64,000 bases of DNA. Origin: Bacteroidetes bacterium OLB11 (GTDB taxonomy: Bacteria; Bacteroidota; Bacteroidia; Chitinophagales; Chitinophagaceae). This document shows, piece after piece, positions 8,094-18,336 of the stretch. The stretch's first letter is position 1, and every line of letters begins with the position of its first letter. The stretch lies in assembly GCA_001567165.1 (NCBI GenBank), contig LNFQ01000009.1, forward strand, positions 1 through 64,000. The letters run 5' to 3'. The notes beneath the pieces were generated by a model that did not search any database, was not told the origin of the DNA, and was given only the letters and a program-made list of their open reading frames with translations. Made by a program: the position numbers and the translations under genes.

Positions 8094-9797
8094 ATGGAAA
8101 AGAGATGGAGGCTCAGAGAGTCAAATTACAAAATTGTTTCAAGTTTACAAGAACAATTAAAAATACCAAAACCCTTATGCGAGCTTTTGGCTCAACGAAA
8201 TATCAATACATTTGAAGAAGCAAAAGCCTTTTTTAGAATTGATGAATCTCAGCTACACGACCCATTTTTAATGAAAGGAATGAGAACTGCAATTGAGAGA
8301 ATCAATCAAGCTATTGAAAAGGAAGAAAAAATATTAATCTATGGTGACTATGATGTGGATGGCACAACAGCTGTTGCCGTTGTGTTTTCATTTTTCAAAC
8401 AATTTTATCAAAATATTGAATTCTATATTCCTCACCGATTTGCAGAAGGATATGGAGTTTCACAAAAAGGAATTGATTATGCAATTCAAAATAATTTTAG
8501 CTTAATTATCACCCTAGACTGTGGAATTAAATCTGCTCATTTGATTTCCTATGCTAATGAAAATGGAATTGATGTCATTGTTTGCGACCATCACTTGCCA
8601 GATAATAATTTGCCAAATGCGATTGCCATTTTGAATCCAAAACAATATGATTGTCCATATCCATACAAAGAGCTTTGTGGCTGTGGAATAGGCTACAAGT
8701 TGATAGCCGCTTATGCTATTCAACATAATGTGGATATGAATAAGGTGAATGAAAAAATCGATTTAGTAGCGACAGCCATTGCAGCCGATATCGTTCCGAT
8801 TACTGGCGAGAACCGAGTGTTGGCTGTGTTGGGGTTAAAAAAAGTCAATCAAAACCCCTGTGTCGCCATACAGGCTATCAAAGCAATTGGGAAAGTAAAC
8901 AAAGTATTTACGATATCTGATTTAGTATTTATTGTTGCCCCAAGAGTGAATGCTGCCGGGCGTATGGATGATGCTAGAAAAGCTGTAGAATTATTTATAG
9001 AACAAGATATGAATGCAGCGTTGGATTATGCTTCGCAATTGCATAGTGATAATAATGATAGGAGAGATATCGACAAAAAAACAACAGAGGAAGCTTTGAA
9101 TATGCTGAGTGGAGTAGATGTGAACTCGCAATTGAAATCAACAGTAGTTTATAAGGAAGATTGGCATAAGGGGGTTGTTGGAATTGTAGCTTCACGGTTG
9201 ATAGAACATTGCTATCGCCCTACGATCGTGCTAACGGAAAGTAATGGTAAAATATCAGGCTCAGCCCGCTCAGTTAAAGGGTTTAATCTTTTTGAAGGAT
9301 TGTCAGAGTGTTCAGAATATTTAAGTTCATTTGGAGGACATTATTTTGCTGCTGGCTTGACTATGGAAAAAGAATATTATCATTTGTTTAAAGAAAAGTT
9401 TAATCAAGTTGCATCTTCAATCCTAACAGATGAAATGCTAATCCCTGAAATTGAAATTGATACAGAGATTAGCTTTCAGGATATTTCAGAAAATTTTCTT
9501 GATATTTTAAATCAATTTGCACCACATGGTCCCGAAAATATGAGACCCATATTTATGACTAGAAATGTTGTGAATTATAGAAATTATAGTAGAGTGCTAA
9601 AAGATTTACATGTCAAATATATCGTTTCACAAAAAGGGAAAACAATGAATGGTATTGGGTTTAACCATGTTGATAAATTTCCGATTGTTGAAACTAATCT
9701 ACCTTTTGATATGATATATCATATTGAAGAAAATGAATGGAACGGCAACAAAAGCATCCAACTGAAAGTGATTGACATTAGACAAAGTGTGAGTTAA
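8094..9797 (+). CDS. recJ: Single-stranded-DNA-specific exonuclease RecJ
   Basis: A complete 567-residue RecJ, normal for the family. The DHH phosphoesterase motifs are visible: YGDYDVDGTTA at about residue 83 and CDHHLP near 164. The DHHA1 domain carries GGHYFAAG at about 413. RecJ degrades ssDNA 5' to 3' in recombination and mismatch repair. The gene has no frame breaks despite several A-runs. It lies 43 bp after the permease gene on the same strand. Confidence 0.95.
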   Translation: MEKRWRLRESNYKIVSSLQEQLKIPKPLCELLAQRNINTFEEAKAFFRIDESQLHDPFLMKGMRTAIERINQAIEKEEKILIYGDYDVDGTTAVAVVFSFFKQFYQNIEFYIPHRFAEGYGVSQKGIDYAIQNNFSLIITLDCGIKSAHLISYANENGIDVIVCDHHLPDNNLPNAIAILNPKQYDCPYPYKELCGCGIGYKLIAAYAIQHNVDMNKVNEKIDLVATAIAADIVPITGENRVLAVLGLKKVNQNPCVAIQAIKAIGKVNKVFTISDLVFIVAPRVNAAGRMDDARKAVELFIEQDMNAALDYASQLHSDNNDRRDIDKKTTEEALNMLSGVDVNSQLKSTVVYKEDWHKGVVGIVASRLIEHCYRPTIVLTESNGKISGSARSVKGFNLFEGLSECSEYLSSFGGHYFAAGLTMEKEYYHLFKEKFNQVASSILTDEMLIPEIEIDTEISFQDISENFLDILNQFAPHGPENMRPIFMTRNVVNYRNYSRVLKDLHVKYIVSQKGKTMNGIGFNHVDKFPIVETNLPFDMIYHIEENEWNGNKSIQLKVIDIRQSVS

Positions 9798-10349
9798 TTT
9801 TTTTCAAAGTTCTTGAGCTTATTTAACTTATCCAATATGAATAAAAGTAGCTCCTTTGTTTAAAAAATAGCATCTTTTTTTCTACTTTATTATTCAGTTA
9901 TACCAATGTGAAATAATCAATTGACCAAAATTTTTTCTGTTATTTGCAAAATTTATACAAGAATTTTAAATTAAGCCAACACTTTTCACACTCCCATTTT
10001 TAAATGTATGAAAAGAAGAAAATAAATATTTGTATCTTCAAAAAATCTCTACATGACAAACACTTTTCACTTAAATATTTGTGATAATTTTCTAGTGAGT
10101 TTTTAATTGGTTGTGTAGAAGTAACCTAAATTAAAATTTCAACTAAAAGACTTATTTGAGGAGATGTTAAATCTTAAAACATGAAGCTGAGTAATGGTTA
10201 CTGATATTAATAATAGACCACCTTTTTCGTAAACGCATTGATGATAGTTGAGTTTTTGTTTAAAACGGCCTATGCAAGTTATAATATCCAATTGCAGATT
10301 TTTTTCAGATGTAACTATGTCTATATTGATATATTGATTAGCCTTTCTT
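9798..10349. other. Non-coding stretch after recJ
   Basis: No convincing gene is seen. The sequence is very AT-rich. A 12-bp word, AACACTTTTCAC, occurs twice (9978-9989 and 10059-10070). The 77-codon minus-strand frame at 10139-10372 has no recognisable features and overlaps the pseudogene end. Confidence 0.5.
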
Positions 10350-10972
10350 TTATTTATTTGAAAGCGAAACATAGTGAAACAATTCGGTTGGATTTTCAGC
10401 TTGTTTGACTAAAAAATCGGCAACATCAGCTCTGTTGATACTTCTAATATTGATGCCTTTAAAAAGCATATTTTCTGTTCTATATTTTTCTGTTAGTGGT
10501 TTGTTTTTCAGGAGTCCGGGTCTTACAATCTTTTTGAAGAAGTAATGATTTCTTCCATTTTTGTTTTGTCTGAATATATACTATTGAGTATAAATTTGAA
10601 AAAAAGTTTCATCACAAATCCGTTGTATTGCCAGCTTTCTCCAGTACCAAATCCGGTTAGGATAATGAAAGGAATTTGGACGTTATTTTCTTGCTGTATT
10701 TCTACCAACAATTTTGCAAAATCAGAATACAAGGTGGTTGGTTTTATATTTGAGCCTGTTCCTAAAGTTACAATTATGGCATCAGCATTTTCGATAGTTT
10801 TTTTTTAATCATTTTTGTTGGTTGCACTACCTTTTATAGCATTTAGATTTGCATTGGCAGGTAAGTTTATTTTTGACCGAGATAAAGTAGTTACATTGTG
10901 ATTTCTGTCTAAAGCTCGCTTTACGGATTCCAGCCCAACACCAGCTGATGCTCCAATAATTGTTATGTTCAT
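10350..10972 (-). pseudogene. Decayed NAD(P)H-binding oxidoreductase (YwnB/SDR-like)
   Basis: The frame opens at 10972 with an NAD(P)-binding Rossmann turn (NITIIGASAGVG) and continues through strand-like segments (DAIIVTLGTGS, IPFIILTGFG) to a family-typical VRPGLL and a C-terminal SINRADVADF. It is interrupted by an in-frame TAA near 10805 and by a frame change with apparent loss of a few codons near 10520-10530. These lesions differ from the single-base homopolymer surplus elsewhere, so I regard it as a true pseudogene. It faces away from the HxlR remnant, a common regulator/target arrangement for quinone or aldehyde stress. Confidence 0.7.
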
Positions 10973-11106
10973 TTTTTTGTTTAAAAAAATTTTGGTAAAG
11001 GTATAATAGAGTATTTTAAACTTAATATATTCGTAAATAATATTGATTCTTTTAGGGTTCTATAAAAATCACTTAAAGGAAAAGTAAATAAAAGTAATTT
11101 CAGTTA

Positions 11107-11409
11107 AGGGATGTTCAGGATGTAATAGATATTCTTGGGAAAGATTTATTTACGGCGATTTTGGCAAGTTTTTATGATAAAGAAAAACGGTTTGACTAAC
11201 TCAATCGAGATTTGAAAGGGATTATATCTCGCACCTTATCGAGGGAATTAAAATAATTGGATATGAATATACTGATCAATCGTGAAGCTGACACTTGATG
11301 AGCTACACTCGTTGTGTATAGTATAACAGAACAAGGCAAATCATTAGAGCCATTAATTGGTAAAATTGTAGCTTGGGGGCAAAGCAATAGAAAAATGATC
11401 TTAGGGTAG
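11107..11409 (+). pseudogene. Decayed HxlR-family transcription regulator
   Basis: One frame from about 11110 to the stop at 11407-11409 matches the HxlR winged-helix plan: DVIDILGKD, KRFD then LNRDLKGIISRTLSRELK, and VYSITEQGKSLEPLIGKI followed by WGQ. Four in-frame stops interrupt it (TAA after KRFD, TAA after RELK, and two adjacent TGA). The original start is unclear. Nonsense substitutions imply real decay rather than base-calling error. It is divergent from the oxidoreductase pseudogene. Confidence 0.65.
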
Positions 11410-11498
11410 TTTTTTATTCGGATAAAGATGGCTGCTTTTTTTATCTGTACATTTTTTCGTCTGAGTGTTATATTCAATTTGATTTTTATAGCTTCAAT

Positions 11499-11771
11499 CT
11501 AACCTTTGCTTTTGTGAAACATTTCACAAGCGGCTGCTGGGTTGCTTGAATCATTACATTCAGTTAGTATTTTAAAAGTAACGGTTACTTTTGCACCTGT
11601 CGAAAAAGATGCCACTTTTTCAAGATTACAAACTTGATAGTCCCTTCCATTCAACCGTAAATAAGTTCCAGTGCAGTCACGAACAACTGTCACTGTTTGA
11701 TTATTCTTTTTATTGCAAGCGAAAAATATTAGTATAAAAAGTGTCGTTGCGATAGAGATTATTCGTTTCAT
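11499..11771 (-). CDS. Small secreted lipoprotein
   Basis: A 90-residue protein with a lipoprotein signal peptide (hydrophobic stretch ending in the lipobox-like FFAC, Cys near residue 19) followed by KKNNQT. The mature part has four more cysteines (C34, C48, C66, C77) that could form disulfides. I do not recognise the family. It is flanked by the HxlR remnant and a long AT-rich spacer. ATG at 11771 gives the signal peptide at the correct place. Confidence 0.65.
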   Translation of the reverse strand: MKRIISIATTLFILIFFACNKKNNQTVTVVRDCTGTYLRLNGRDYQVCNLEKVASFSTGAKVTVTFKILTECNDSSNPAAACEMFHKSKG

Positions 11772-12308
11772 CTTATTTATTTTATCAGAATTGGTTGTTT
11801 TATTACACAGTTCTTGATGTTGTTAACTTTAAACCCAATCAAGAATTACGAATAAAAAACGATTTATGCTTTATTAGAATAAGATAGGATTTGTCGGCTA
11901 TTAGTGGCGTTTACCTTGCAAAATTTCTAACTTTACAAATTATACTACACTTAATCCAACTTCAATTTTCATCCAAATTCTTCTCAATTATATTAACTTT
12001 TTTTTACTCTAGAAGAACATTAAATACAAATATTCATTTGATTCAAATCAGCTTTCAATTTTAATCTATATTTAAACCAAATTACACTTTATGTTCTTTG
12101 TTGTAGTCATTGATTTCAACAATTTTTGCTAATTTTATTTTCCTTCTGATTATCTGGACTTCACTTTTCTATTTTTTATCTAATTGCAACAATTTAATAT
12201 AGATAATATTTATAAATAAATTGGAATTGCGAAGCCAATGGAATATATCAATATAAAACATTTCTTTTTATTTATCTTTGCAAATTGATAAAATGATAGA
12301 ATTTTAAA
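11772..12308. other. AT-rich intergenic region before miaB
   Basis: No gene or obvious repeat is visible. The right end holds the miaB promoter: TATCTTTG at 12273-12280, a match to the TAnnTTTG -7 box, about 28 bp before the start codon. The rest shows nothing I can support. Confidence 0.5.
12273..12280 (+). promoter_or_regulatory. miaB promoter -7 box
   Basis: TATCTTTG matches the Bacteroidota TAnnTTTG element and lies 28 bp upstream of the miaB ATG. No good TTTG -33 element is seen at the usual distance. Confidence 0.5.
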
Positions 12309-13712
12309 ATGGTAGTAACAATAGGCAAAACAATTGACGAAAGTAAACAGGGGAGTGCTTTTGAGTCTATAAAAAATAAAGATTCTGAAAAAAAATTTTA
12401 TATTGAAAGTTATGGCTGTGCCATGAATTTTAATGATAGTGAAATTGTAGCCTCAATCCTTTTTGATATAGGCTTTGGAAGTACTCAGTTTATTGAAGAA
12501 GCCAATTTGATTTTGGTAAACACGTGTTCTGTAAGGGATAAAGCTGAGCAAACTATTCGGAACAGACTCATTCATTTTAAAAAACTAAAAAGCAAAAATA
12601 AAGAAAGCCTTGTTGTTATCATGGGCTGTATGGCTGAACGTTTGAAAGATCAATTGTTAGAAGAGGAGAAGTTGGTTGATATTGTAATCGGTCCTGATGC
12701 ATATAGGAGTTTACCTCAATTGATTGCCGAAGCTCAAAGCGGTCATCGTTCTGTCAATGTATTACTTAGTCGTGAAGAAACGTATGGTGATATTAATCCC
12801 GTGCGATTAGACGGCAATGGTGTTTCGAGTTTTGTGAGTATCATGCGAGGTTGCAATAATATGTGTAGTTTTTGTGTTGTGCCTTTCACAAGAGGGAGAG
12901 AACGCAGTCGTGATGCAGCTACTATTGTACGAGAGGCAAAAGATTTATTTGATAATGGATATCGTGAAGTGACACTTTTAGGTCAAAATGTAGATAGTTA
13001 CTTATGGCAAAATGATGATGGAACAAAGCGGGTTTCATTTGCTCAATTACTTGAAATGGTTGCCCTTATTCATCCGAAATTTAGAGTGCGATTTAGTACT
13101 TCACATCCAAAAGATATTACTGATGATGTCCTTCAAGTAATGGCAAAATATGACAATATTTGTAAGTATATCCATTTGCCTTTACAAAGTGGAAGTTCTC
13201 GTATTTTACAAATGATGAATCGAACCTATACGAAAGAATGGTATCTACACAAAGTCAATCGTATTCGAGAAATTATACCCAATTGCTCCATAAGTACCGA
13301 TATTATTACCGGCTTTTGCTCTGAAACAGAAGAAGACCATTTGGAAACATTGGATGTGATAGAAAAATGTCGATATGATTTGGCTTATATGTTTGAATAT
13401 AGCGAACGCCCCGGCACCCTGGCTGCAAGACGATATCCTGATGATGTACCTTCTGAAATAAAAAACAGACGATTGAGTGAAATAATTGCACTTCAACGAC
13501 AAATTGGTTTTGAATTAAATCAAAAGGAAGTCGGAAAAGTGTATGAAGTCCTAGTGGAAGGGCCTTCAAAGAAAAACAAAGAAGAATATTGTGGCCGTGC
13601 AGATAATAATAAAATGGTGATTTTCCCAAGAGAAAATTCTTCAAAATGTGATTTTGTGAAAGTAAAAATTACTGAATGTACATCTGGAACATTGAAGGGA
13701 GTTATAGTATAA
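12309..13712 (+). CDS. miaB: tRNA-2-methylthio-N6-dimethylallyladenosine synthase MiaB
   Basis: The 467-residue enzyme adds a methylthio group to i6A37 of tRNAs, using two 4Fe-4S clusters. Visible features are the N-terminal methylthiotransferase domain with ESYGCAMN (about 32-39) and [11 protein letters not shown] (about 73), the radical-SAM cluster motif CNNMCSFC (about 182-189), and a C-terminal TRAM domain (about 400-467). The first 25 residues are a poorly conserved extension. It is a single gene with its own promoter, followed by a spacer and tRNA-Leu in the opposite direction. Confidence 0.95.
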   Translation: MVVTIGKTIDESKQGSAFESIKNKDSEKKFYIESYGCAMNFNDSEIVASILFDIGFGSTQFIEEANLILVNTCSVRDKAEQTIRNRLIHFKKLKSKNKESLVVIMGCMAERLKDQLLEEEKLVDIVIGPDAYRSLPQLIAEAQSGHRSVNVLLSREETYGDINPVRLDGNGVSSFVSIMRGCNNMCSFCVVPFTRGRERSRDAATIVREAKDLFDNGYREVTLLGQNVDSYLWQNDDGTKRVSFAQLLEMVALIHPKFRVRFSTSHPKDITDDVLQVMAKYDNICKYIHLPLQSGSSRILQMMNRTYTKEWYLHKVNRIREIIPNCSISTDIITGFCSETEEDHLETLDVIEKCRYDLAYMFEYSERPGTLAARRYPDDVPSEIKNRRLSEIIALQRQIGFELNQKEVGKVYEVLVEGPSKKNKEEYCGRADNNKMVIFPRENSSKCDFVKVKITECTSGTLKGVIV

Positions 13713-13945
13713 TTTTCGTTAGCATCAAATAAAAAATCATTAGAAGTCGGGTTAAATAAAAGTAATTATAAAGTGCTAAACCTTTAACTCCAAATTGCAC
13801 TATTGAACACAAGCCATAAGAAAAATCTCCTTCAAGTTGAATTGGAATAACTCACAGCCTTTTATACACGATTTTTTTCTCCCATATTTTAATTTTTTCA
13901 GGACTATTACTTACTATTTAAACTTCAAATGTCTAATTTGGGGTT

Positions 13946-13994
13946 AAAAAAAATCAGAGAATACTTTAAAAAACAAAAAGTATTTGCTCTGATT
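13946..13994 (-). terminator. Terminator of tRNA-Leu
   Basis: On the minus strand, AATCAGAG and ATACTTT pair with AAAGTAT and CTCTGATT to form a long interrupted stem, followed by eight T residues. It begins five bases after the tRNA 3' end, so it ends the tRNA transcript. Confidence 0.7.
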
Positions 13995-13998
13995 CTAG

Positions 13999-14082
13999 TG
14001 CGCGAGAGGAGATTCGAACTCCCAAGTCCTTGCGGACACTACCACCTCAAAGTAGCGCGTCTACCAATTTCGCCACCCACGC
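13999..14082 (-). tRNA. tRNA-Leu (GAG)
   Basis: The minus strand folds as a class II tRNA of 84 nt. The acceptor GCGTGGG pairs with CTCGCGC, with A as discriminator. The D-loop motif is AATTGGTAGAC, the anticodon loop TTGAGGT (anticodon GAG), then a long variable arm (TGTCCGCAAGGACT) and GTTCGAATC in the T arm. CCA is not encoded. A terminator follows directly. Confidence 0.95.
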
Positions 14083-14216
14083 ATTTTTAGGTTTGCAAAG
14101 CTACAATTAATTTAAAATAAATTGAGAAATATATTTTAAATTAATTGTAGCTCAAAAATAAATTTATTGAGAAAATATACTTTTTCAATAAAAGATGCGT
14201 TTAAATAAGAAATAAT

Positions 14217-14450
14217 ATGCCCATGCACAATTTTACATCAAAAGAATCCCTTTTTTTTACATCTTTAAAAACAGAAACCGACATAAAACGAAGCCATGAA
14301 CTAAACGAGCTTGAATCAATCATTATGACTGCTCAAGAATATCAAGATTTTCAAGAAATGGAAAAAGAAATTACCTCTATTGAACTTCAACCAAGGCATG
14401 ATATAGTCAAGGAAATACTGAATAAAATATATAATAATAACGAGAAGTAA
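14217..14450 (+). CDS. Small hypothetical protein
   Basis: A 77-residue, charged, mostly helical protein with no signal peptide or membrane segment. It has repeated short acidic and basic segments and a C-terminal helix (HDIVKEILNKIY). I do not recognise the family. It lies between the divergent tRNA-Leu and adk, about 175 bp ahead of adk, which has its own -7 box, so it is probably a separate transcript. Confidence 0.5.
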   Translation: MPMHNFTSKESLFFTSLKTETDIKRSHELNELESIIMTAQEYQDFQEMEKEITSIELQPRHDIVKEILNKIYNNNEK

Positions 14451-14596
14451 AATTAAATACTTTTTTTTAATAGTTTCAAATTAAAGGGTTGTCGATAAAC
14501 AAAATTCTAAGACCAAATTTCTAATATGTCATTTTAATAAAATGATATATCGAGGGCATCATATAGATTATGTAAAGCCTATTTCATTTTTTTTCT

Positions 14597-14604
14597 TATC
14601 TTTG
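14597..14604 (+). promoter_or_regulatory. adk promoter -7 box
   Basis: TATCTTTG, the same octamer as at miaB, lies 20 bp before the adk start and matches TAnnTTTG. It probably drives adk and obg together. Confidence 0.5.
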
Positions 14605-14624
14605 TATATTATTTTAAAGATATC

Positions 14625-15203
14625 ATGTTTAATTTAGTATTATTTGGACCTCCCGGAAGTGGGAAAGGAACGCAATCCATTTCAATTATCGAAAAATATA
14701 AGCTCATTCACGTTTCAACAGGCGATTTATTGAGAAACGAAGTTAGCAATGAAACCCCTTTAGGTCTTGAAGCGAAAAAATATATGGATTTAGGAATGCT
14801 TGTTCCGGATGAAGTTGTTATCGGAATGATTAGCACCAAATTAGATGAAAATACCGAAGCAAATGGCTTTATATTTGATGGGTTCCCACGTACGGTGGCT
14901 CAAGCAGAAGCATTGGACAATTTACTCGAATTTAAAAATAATCCTATAACGGTAGTTCTCAGCTTGAAAGTAAGTGAAAATGAATTGAAAAAAAGATTGA
15001 TTTCAAGAGGTGAAGTTTCAGGAAGAAGTGATGATAACGAAGAAGTAATTGCAAAACGAATTAAAGAATATCATGCTAAAACGGCTCCTGTATCAGACTA
15101 TTATAAGCACAAAGATAAATTAGTCGAAATTAATGGAGAAGGCGAAGTGAGTGATGTTTTTAATCTCATTTCGAATCAAATTGATACTTTTATTATTGCT
15201 TAA
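14625..15203 (+). CDS. adk: Adenylate kinase
   Basis: A 192-residue short-form adenylate kinase, catalysing ATP + AMP to 2 ADP. The P-loop GPPGSGKGT spans residues 8-16, and the AMP-site motif DGFPRT is near residue 85. The LID is of the short type, with no zinc cysteines (SRGEVSGRSDD). The gene is 15 bp upstream of obg on the same strand, a common Bacteroidota pairing. Confidence 0.95.
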   Translation: MFNLVLFGPPGSGKGTQSISIIEKYKLIHVSTGDLLRNEVSNETPLGLEAKKYMDLGMLVPDEVVIGMISTKLDENTEANGFIFDGFPRTVAQAEALDNLLEFKNNPITVVLSLKVSENELKKRLISRGEVSGRSDDNEEVIAKRIKEYHAKTAPVSDYYKHKDKLVEINGEGEVSDVFNLISNQIDTFIIA

Positions 15204-15218
15204 TCCTCAATAAGTTGA

Positions 15219-16217
15219 ATGCAACAAGATAATTTTATTGACTATATCCGTATCTTTTGCAAATCAGGGAAAGGAGGTGCTGGTTCAGTTCATTTTTTAA
15301 GAGAAAAATATAGACCCAATGGTGGTCCTGACGGAGGCAATGGTGGAAGAGGAGGGCATATTATTTTAAAAGGAAATAAAAATCTTTGGACTTTATTGCA
15401 TTTGCGATATCATAAAAACTTAATAGCTCAAGATGGGAAAAATGGAGCTAAAAATAATATGAGTGGAGCTTACGGAAAGGATATCATAATAGAAGTGCCA
15501 TTAGGAACAGTGGGTAAAGATGAAGAAACCGGACAAATAGAAGTAGAAATTTTAGAACATGGGCAGGAAGCTATTTGGGTGACCGGTGGGCGTGGAGGGC
15601 TTGGAAATGCAAACTTTGCAACTCCTACCAACCAAGCTCCCGATTATGCACAACCCGGAGAACCCGGAATTGAAGCTACCAAAATTGTAGAGCTAAAAAT
15701 ATTAGCCGATGTCGGTTTAGTCGGATTCCCAAATGCCGGTAAATCAACATTACTATCCGTTATCAGTGCAGCAAAACCAAAAATTGCCGATTATGCATTC
15801 ACCACTATCACTCCTAATCTAGGAATGATAGAATATAAAGACGGAAGATCATTTTGTATGGCTGACCTGCCGGGAATCATAGAAGGTGCAGCTGAAGGGA
15901 AAGGATTGGGTCATCGATTTTTGAGGCATATTGAACGAAATCCCGTTTTGCTTTTTCTAATCCCTGCCGATAGTAAAAATCATTATGAAGAATATCAAAT
16001 TTTATTCAATGAATTGAAAAAATACAATGAAGAATTGATTGATAAAAAAATGATGATTGCCATTAGTAAAAGCGATATGTTGGACGATGAACTCAAACAT
16101 GAAATAAAAAATGAATTCCCATCTGATATGCCACTGCACTTCTTTTCATCGATTACACAAACCAATATTCATTCCCTAAAAGATAAGCTTTGGCAACTAC
16201 TGAATGAACCTGTTTAA
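15219..16217 (+). CDS. obgE: GTPase Obg/CgtA
   Basis: The 332-residue protein has the glycine-rich Obg fold at residues 1-160 (NGGRGGH and similar) and a G domain from about 161: P-loop GFPNAGKST near residue 168, DLPG switch II motif and SKSDM for guanine recognition. It lacks the C-terminal OCT extension of some homologues. Obg binds the 50S subunit and is needed for late ribosome assembly and stress response. It is co-transcribed with adk. Confidence 0.95.
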   Translation: MQQDNFIDYIRIFCKSGKGGAGSVHFLREKYRPNGGPDGGNGGRGGHIILKGNKNLWTLLHLRYHKNLIAQDGKNGAKNNMSGAYGKDIIIEVPLGTVGKDEETGQIEVEILEHGQEAIWVTGGRGGLGNANFATPTNQAPDYAQPGEPGIEATKIVELKILADVGLVGFPNAGKSTLLSVISAAKPKIADYAFTTITPNLGMIEYKDGRSFCMADLPGIIEGAAEGKGLGHRFLRHIERNPVLLFLIPADSKNHYEEYQILFNELKKYNEELIDKKMMIAISKSDMLDDELKHEIKNEFPSDMPLHFFSSITQTNIHSLKDKLWQLLNEPV

Positions 16218-16298
16218 TCTATCCGAATTTTATATGATGATAGCCAACAATGAAATTCAAATTTATTTATTTTAACTTTACAACTTTTAAAAAACTCC

Positions 16299-17348
16299 AT
16301 GAAAAATTTAAGACATCTTTCTTTTGAAGAAATTGAAAAATTGATTCTTTCTTATGGAGAAAAGCCGTACAGAGCAAAACAAATTTATGAATGGATTTGG
16401 AAACATGGAGCTCGTTCGATTTACGAGATGTCCAATATTTCCAAATCAATCAAAGATAAATTAAATGCTGAATACACATTGAATGCTTTGCAAAATCATC
16501 ACACACAACTTAGCAATGATTCTACCATTAAAAATCGATTTGTACTCAGCGATGGAAATTTTATAGAAGGCGTTTTAATACCTACCGCAACTCGAATGAC
16601 AGCATGCGTTTCATCTCAAGTTGGGTGTAGCCTTGCTTGCCAATTTTGTGCAACCGGATTTATGGAAAGAAAACGAAATGTTGATTTTGATGAAATTTAT
16701 GACCAAGTATTTTTATTAAATCGACAAGCAATTGAGCATTATGGTACCAAGCTAAGCAATATCGTCTATATGGGAATGGGAGAGCCTTTGCTTAACTACT
16801 CAAACGTTATGAAGTCAATTGAAAAAATCACCTCAACCGATGGTTTGGGAATGTCGCCTTCACGTATTACCGTCTCAACGGCTGGAGTTACCAAAATGAT
16901 AAAGCGATTAGCAGATGACCAAGTGAAGTTTAATTTAGCCATATCACTTCATGCTCCGACTGATGCCAAACGAAACCAAATAATGCCCATTAATGAAACA
17001 AATCATATATCGAGCTTAATCGAATCCTTAGATTACTATTATAAAAAACTTAAAAAGCATGTTACGTTTGAATACATTTTATTTGATCAATTCAACGACA
17101 GTATTGAAGATGCAGATGAACTAATCAAAATTGCAAGAAGAATTCCAAGTAAAATCAACTTGATAGAATATAATCCGGTGAGTGGTGTCAAACTTAAAAA
17201 ATCGAGTGAACAAAATATGTTGAAATTTATGAATCACCTTGAAAAAAATCGAGTGAACGCAAGGCTACGAAGGAGTAGAGGGAAAGATATTGACGCAGCT
17301 TGTGGTCAATTAGCGAATATCAATCATCCTTCTTTGCAACAACCATAA
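16299..17348 (+). CDS. rlmN: 23S rRNA/tRNA adenine-C2 methyltransferase RlmN
   Basis: A complete radical-SAM methyltransferase (349 residues) that methylates A2503 of 23S rRNA and A37 of some tRNAs. The cluster motif CSLACQFC lies near residues 110-117, the SAM-site GMGEPL near 162, and the conserved catalytic Cys is in the C-terminal DIDAACGQL. The gene starts 81 bp after obg and 12 bp before the rluB-like gene. Confidence 0.95.
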   Translation: MKNLRHLSFEEIEKLILSYGEKPYRAKQIYEWIWKHGARSIYEMSNISKSIKDKLNAEYTLNALQNHHTQLSNDSTIKNRFVLSDGNFIEGVLIPTATRMTACVSSQVGCSLACQFCATGFMERKRNVDFDEIYDQVFLLNRQAIEHYGTKLSNIVYMGMGEPLLNYSNVMKSIEKITSTDGLGMSPSRITVSTAGVTKMIKRLADDQVKFNLAISLHAPTDAKRNQIMPINETNHISSLIESLDYYYKKLKKHVTFEYILFDQFNDSIEDADELIKIARRIPSKINLIEYNPVSGVKLKKSSEQNMLKFMNHLEKNRVNARLRRSRGKDIDAACGQLANINHPSLQQP

Positions 17349-17360
17349 TCTATTAATTTT

Positions 17361-18326
17361 ATGAAAAAAAAACACCATTTTTCTCCATCAGATTTTGTTC
17401 CTTTAAAAAAGGATGAAAAAAAAACAATGCCACCTAATAAAGAAACAAAAAAACATAAAACTCCTAAGAAGCATACTGGCCATACAAAGCATCAAAAACC
17501 GACTTCTGAAAAATCAGAAACTTCGGAAAAGAATAACCCTTTTTCAAAAAACAATTTAAAATTAGGAAAGCCTAAAAAGCAAGCAAAACCTGCAATTGAA
17601 AAGGAAGATGATGCTAAAATGCCTCTCAATAAATACATTGCACATTGCGGAATTTGCTCACGTCGAGATGCCATTGAATTGATAAAAAATAAAAAGATAA
17701 AAGTCAATCAAATTGTAGAAGTGAATCCGGCAGTGCGTGTCAATGAAAATGATCATATACTTTATGATAATAAAAGAATTTTTCCACAAAAAGAACTGCT
17801 TTATTTTTTATTAAATAAACCTAAAAACTGTATTTGCACTACGTCTGATCCCGAAAATCGAATTACTGTTTTAGACTTATTTAAAGAATATGAATCGTAC
17901 AGATTGTTTCCGGTGGGAAGACTTGATCGCAACACGACTGGCTTAATTATTATTACAAACGATGGAGAACTTGCACAAAAATTGAGCCACCCAAAATTTA
18001 ATATCAAAAAAGTATATCAGGTTACTTTAGATAAAAATTTAGAAAAAATCGATTTTGAAAAAATTATCAAAGGATTGAATTTAGAAGATGGATTAGCTGA
18101 GGTTGATGAAATTGCTTATATCAATCCGAAAGATAAAAGAGAAATTGGTTTGCAAATTCACAGCGGGAAAAATAGAATCGTAAGACGTATTTTTGAACAT
18201 TTAGGCTATCAGGTGAAAGCCTTGGATAGAGTGATGTATGCAGGTTTGACGAAGAAAAATATTCAAAGAGGAACCTTTAGACCTTTAGAAAAAAAGGAAC
18301 TGATTTTTTTAAAACATTTTAAATAA
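17361..18326 (+). CDS. RsuA/RluB-family pseudouridine synthase with basic N-terminal tail
   Basis: The 321-residue protein has a Lys-rich, low-complexity tail (residues 1-85), an S4 RNA-binding domain (about 89-135, ending in KKIKVN) and a pseudouridine synthase domain with the catalytic Asp in GRLDRNTTG near residue 190. It resembles RluB, which modifies U2605 of 23S rRNA; basic tails of this kind are common in Bacteroidota homologues. It follows rlmN by 12 bp and precedes the RluA-family gene by 10 bp. Confidence 0.85.
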   Translation: MKKKHHFSPSDFVPLKKDEKKTMPPNKETKKHKTPKKHTGHTKHQKPTSEKSETSEKNNPFSKNNLKLGKPKKQAKPAIEKEDDAKMPLNKYIAHCGICSRRDAIELIKNKKIKVNQIVEVNPAVRVNENDHILYDNKRIFPQKELLYFLLNKPKNCICTTSDPENRITVLDLFKEYESYRLFPVGRLDRNTTGLIIITNDGELAQKLSHPKFNIKKVYQVTLDKNLEKIDFEKIIKGLNLEDGLAEVDEIAYINPKDKREIGLQIHSGKNRIVRRIFEHLGYQVKALDRVMYAGLTKKNIQRGTFRPLEKKELIFLKHFK

Positions 18327-18336
18327 AAAAGGGACG

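Noticed and set aside
10139-10372. 77-codon minus-strand frame
   Set aside because: It starts inside the end of the oxidoreductase pseudogene in another frame, with no features of a real protein.
11196-11477. 93-codon minus-strand frame opposite the HxlR remnant
   Set aside because: It is the antisense shadow of the pseudogene, where the stop-rich plus strand clearly carries the HxlR signal.
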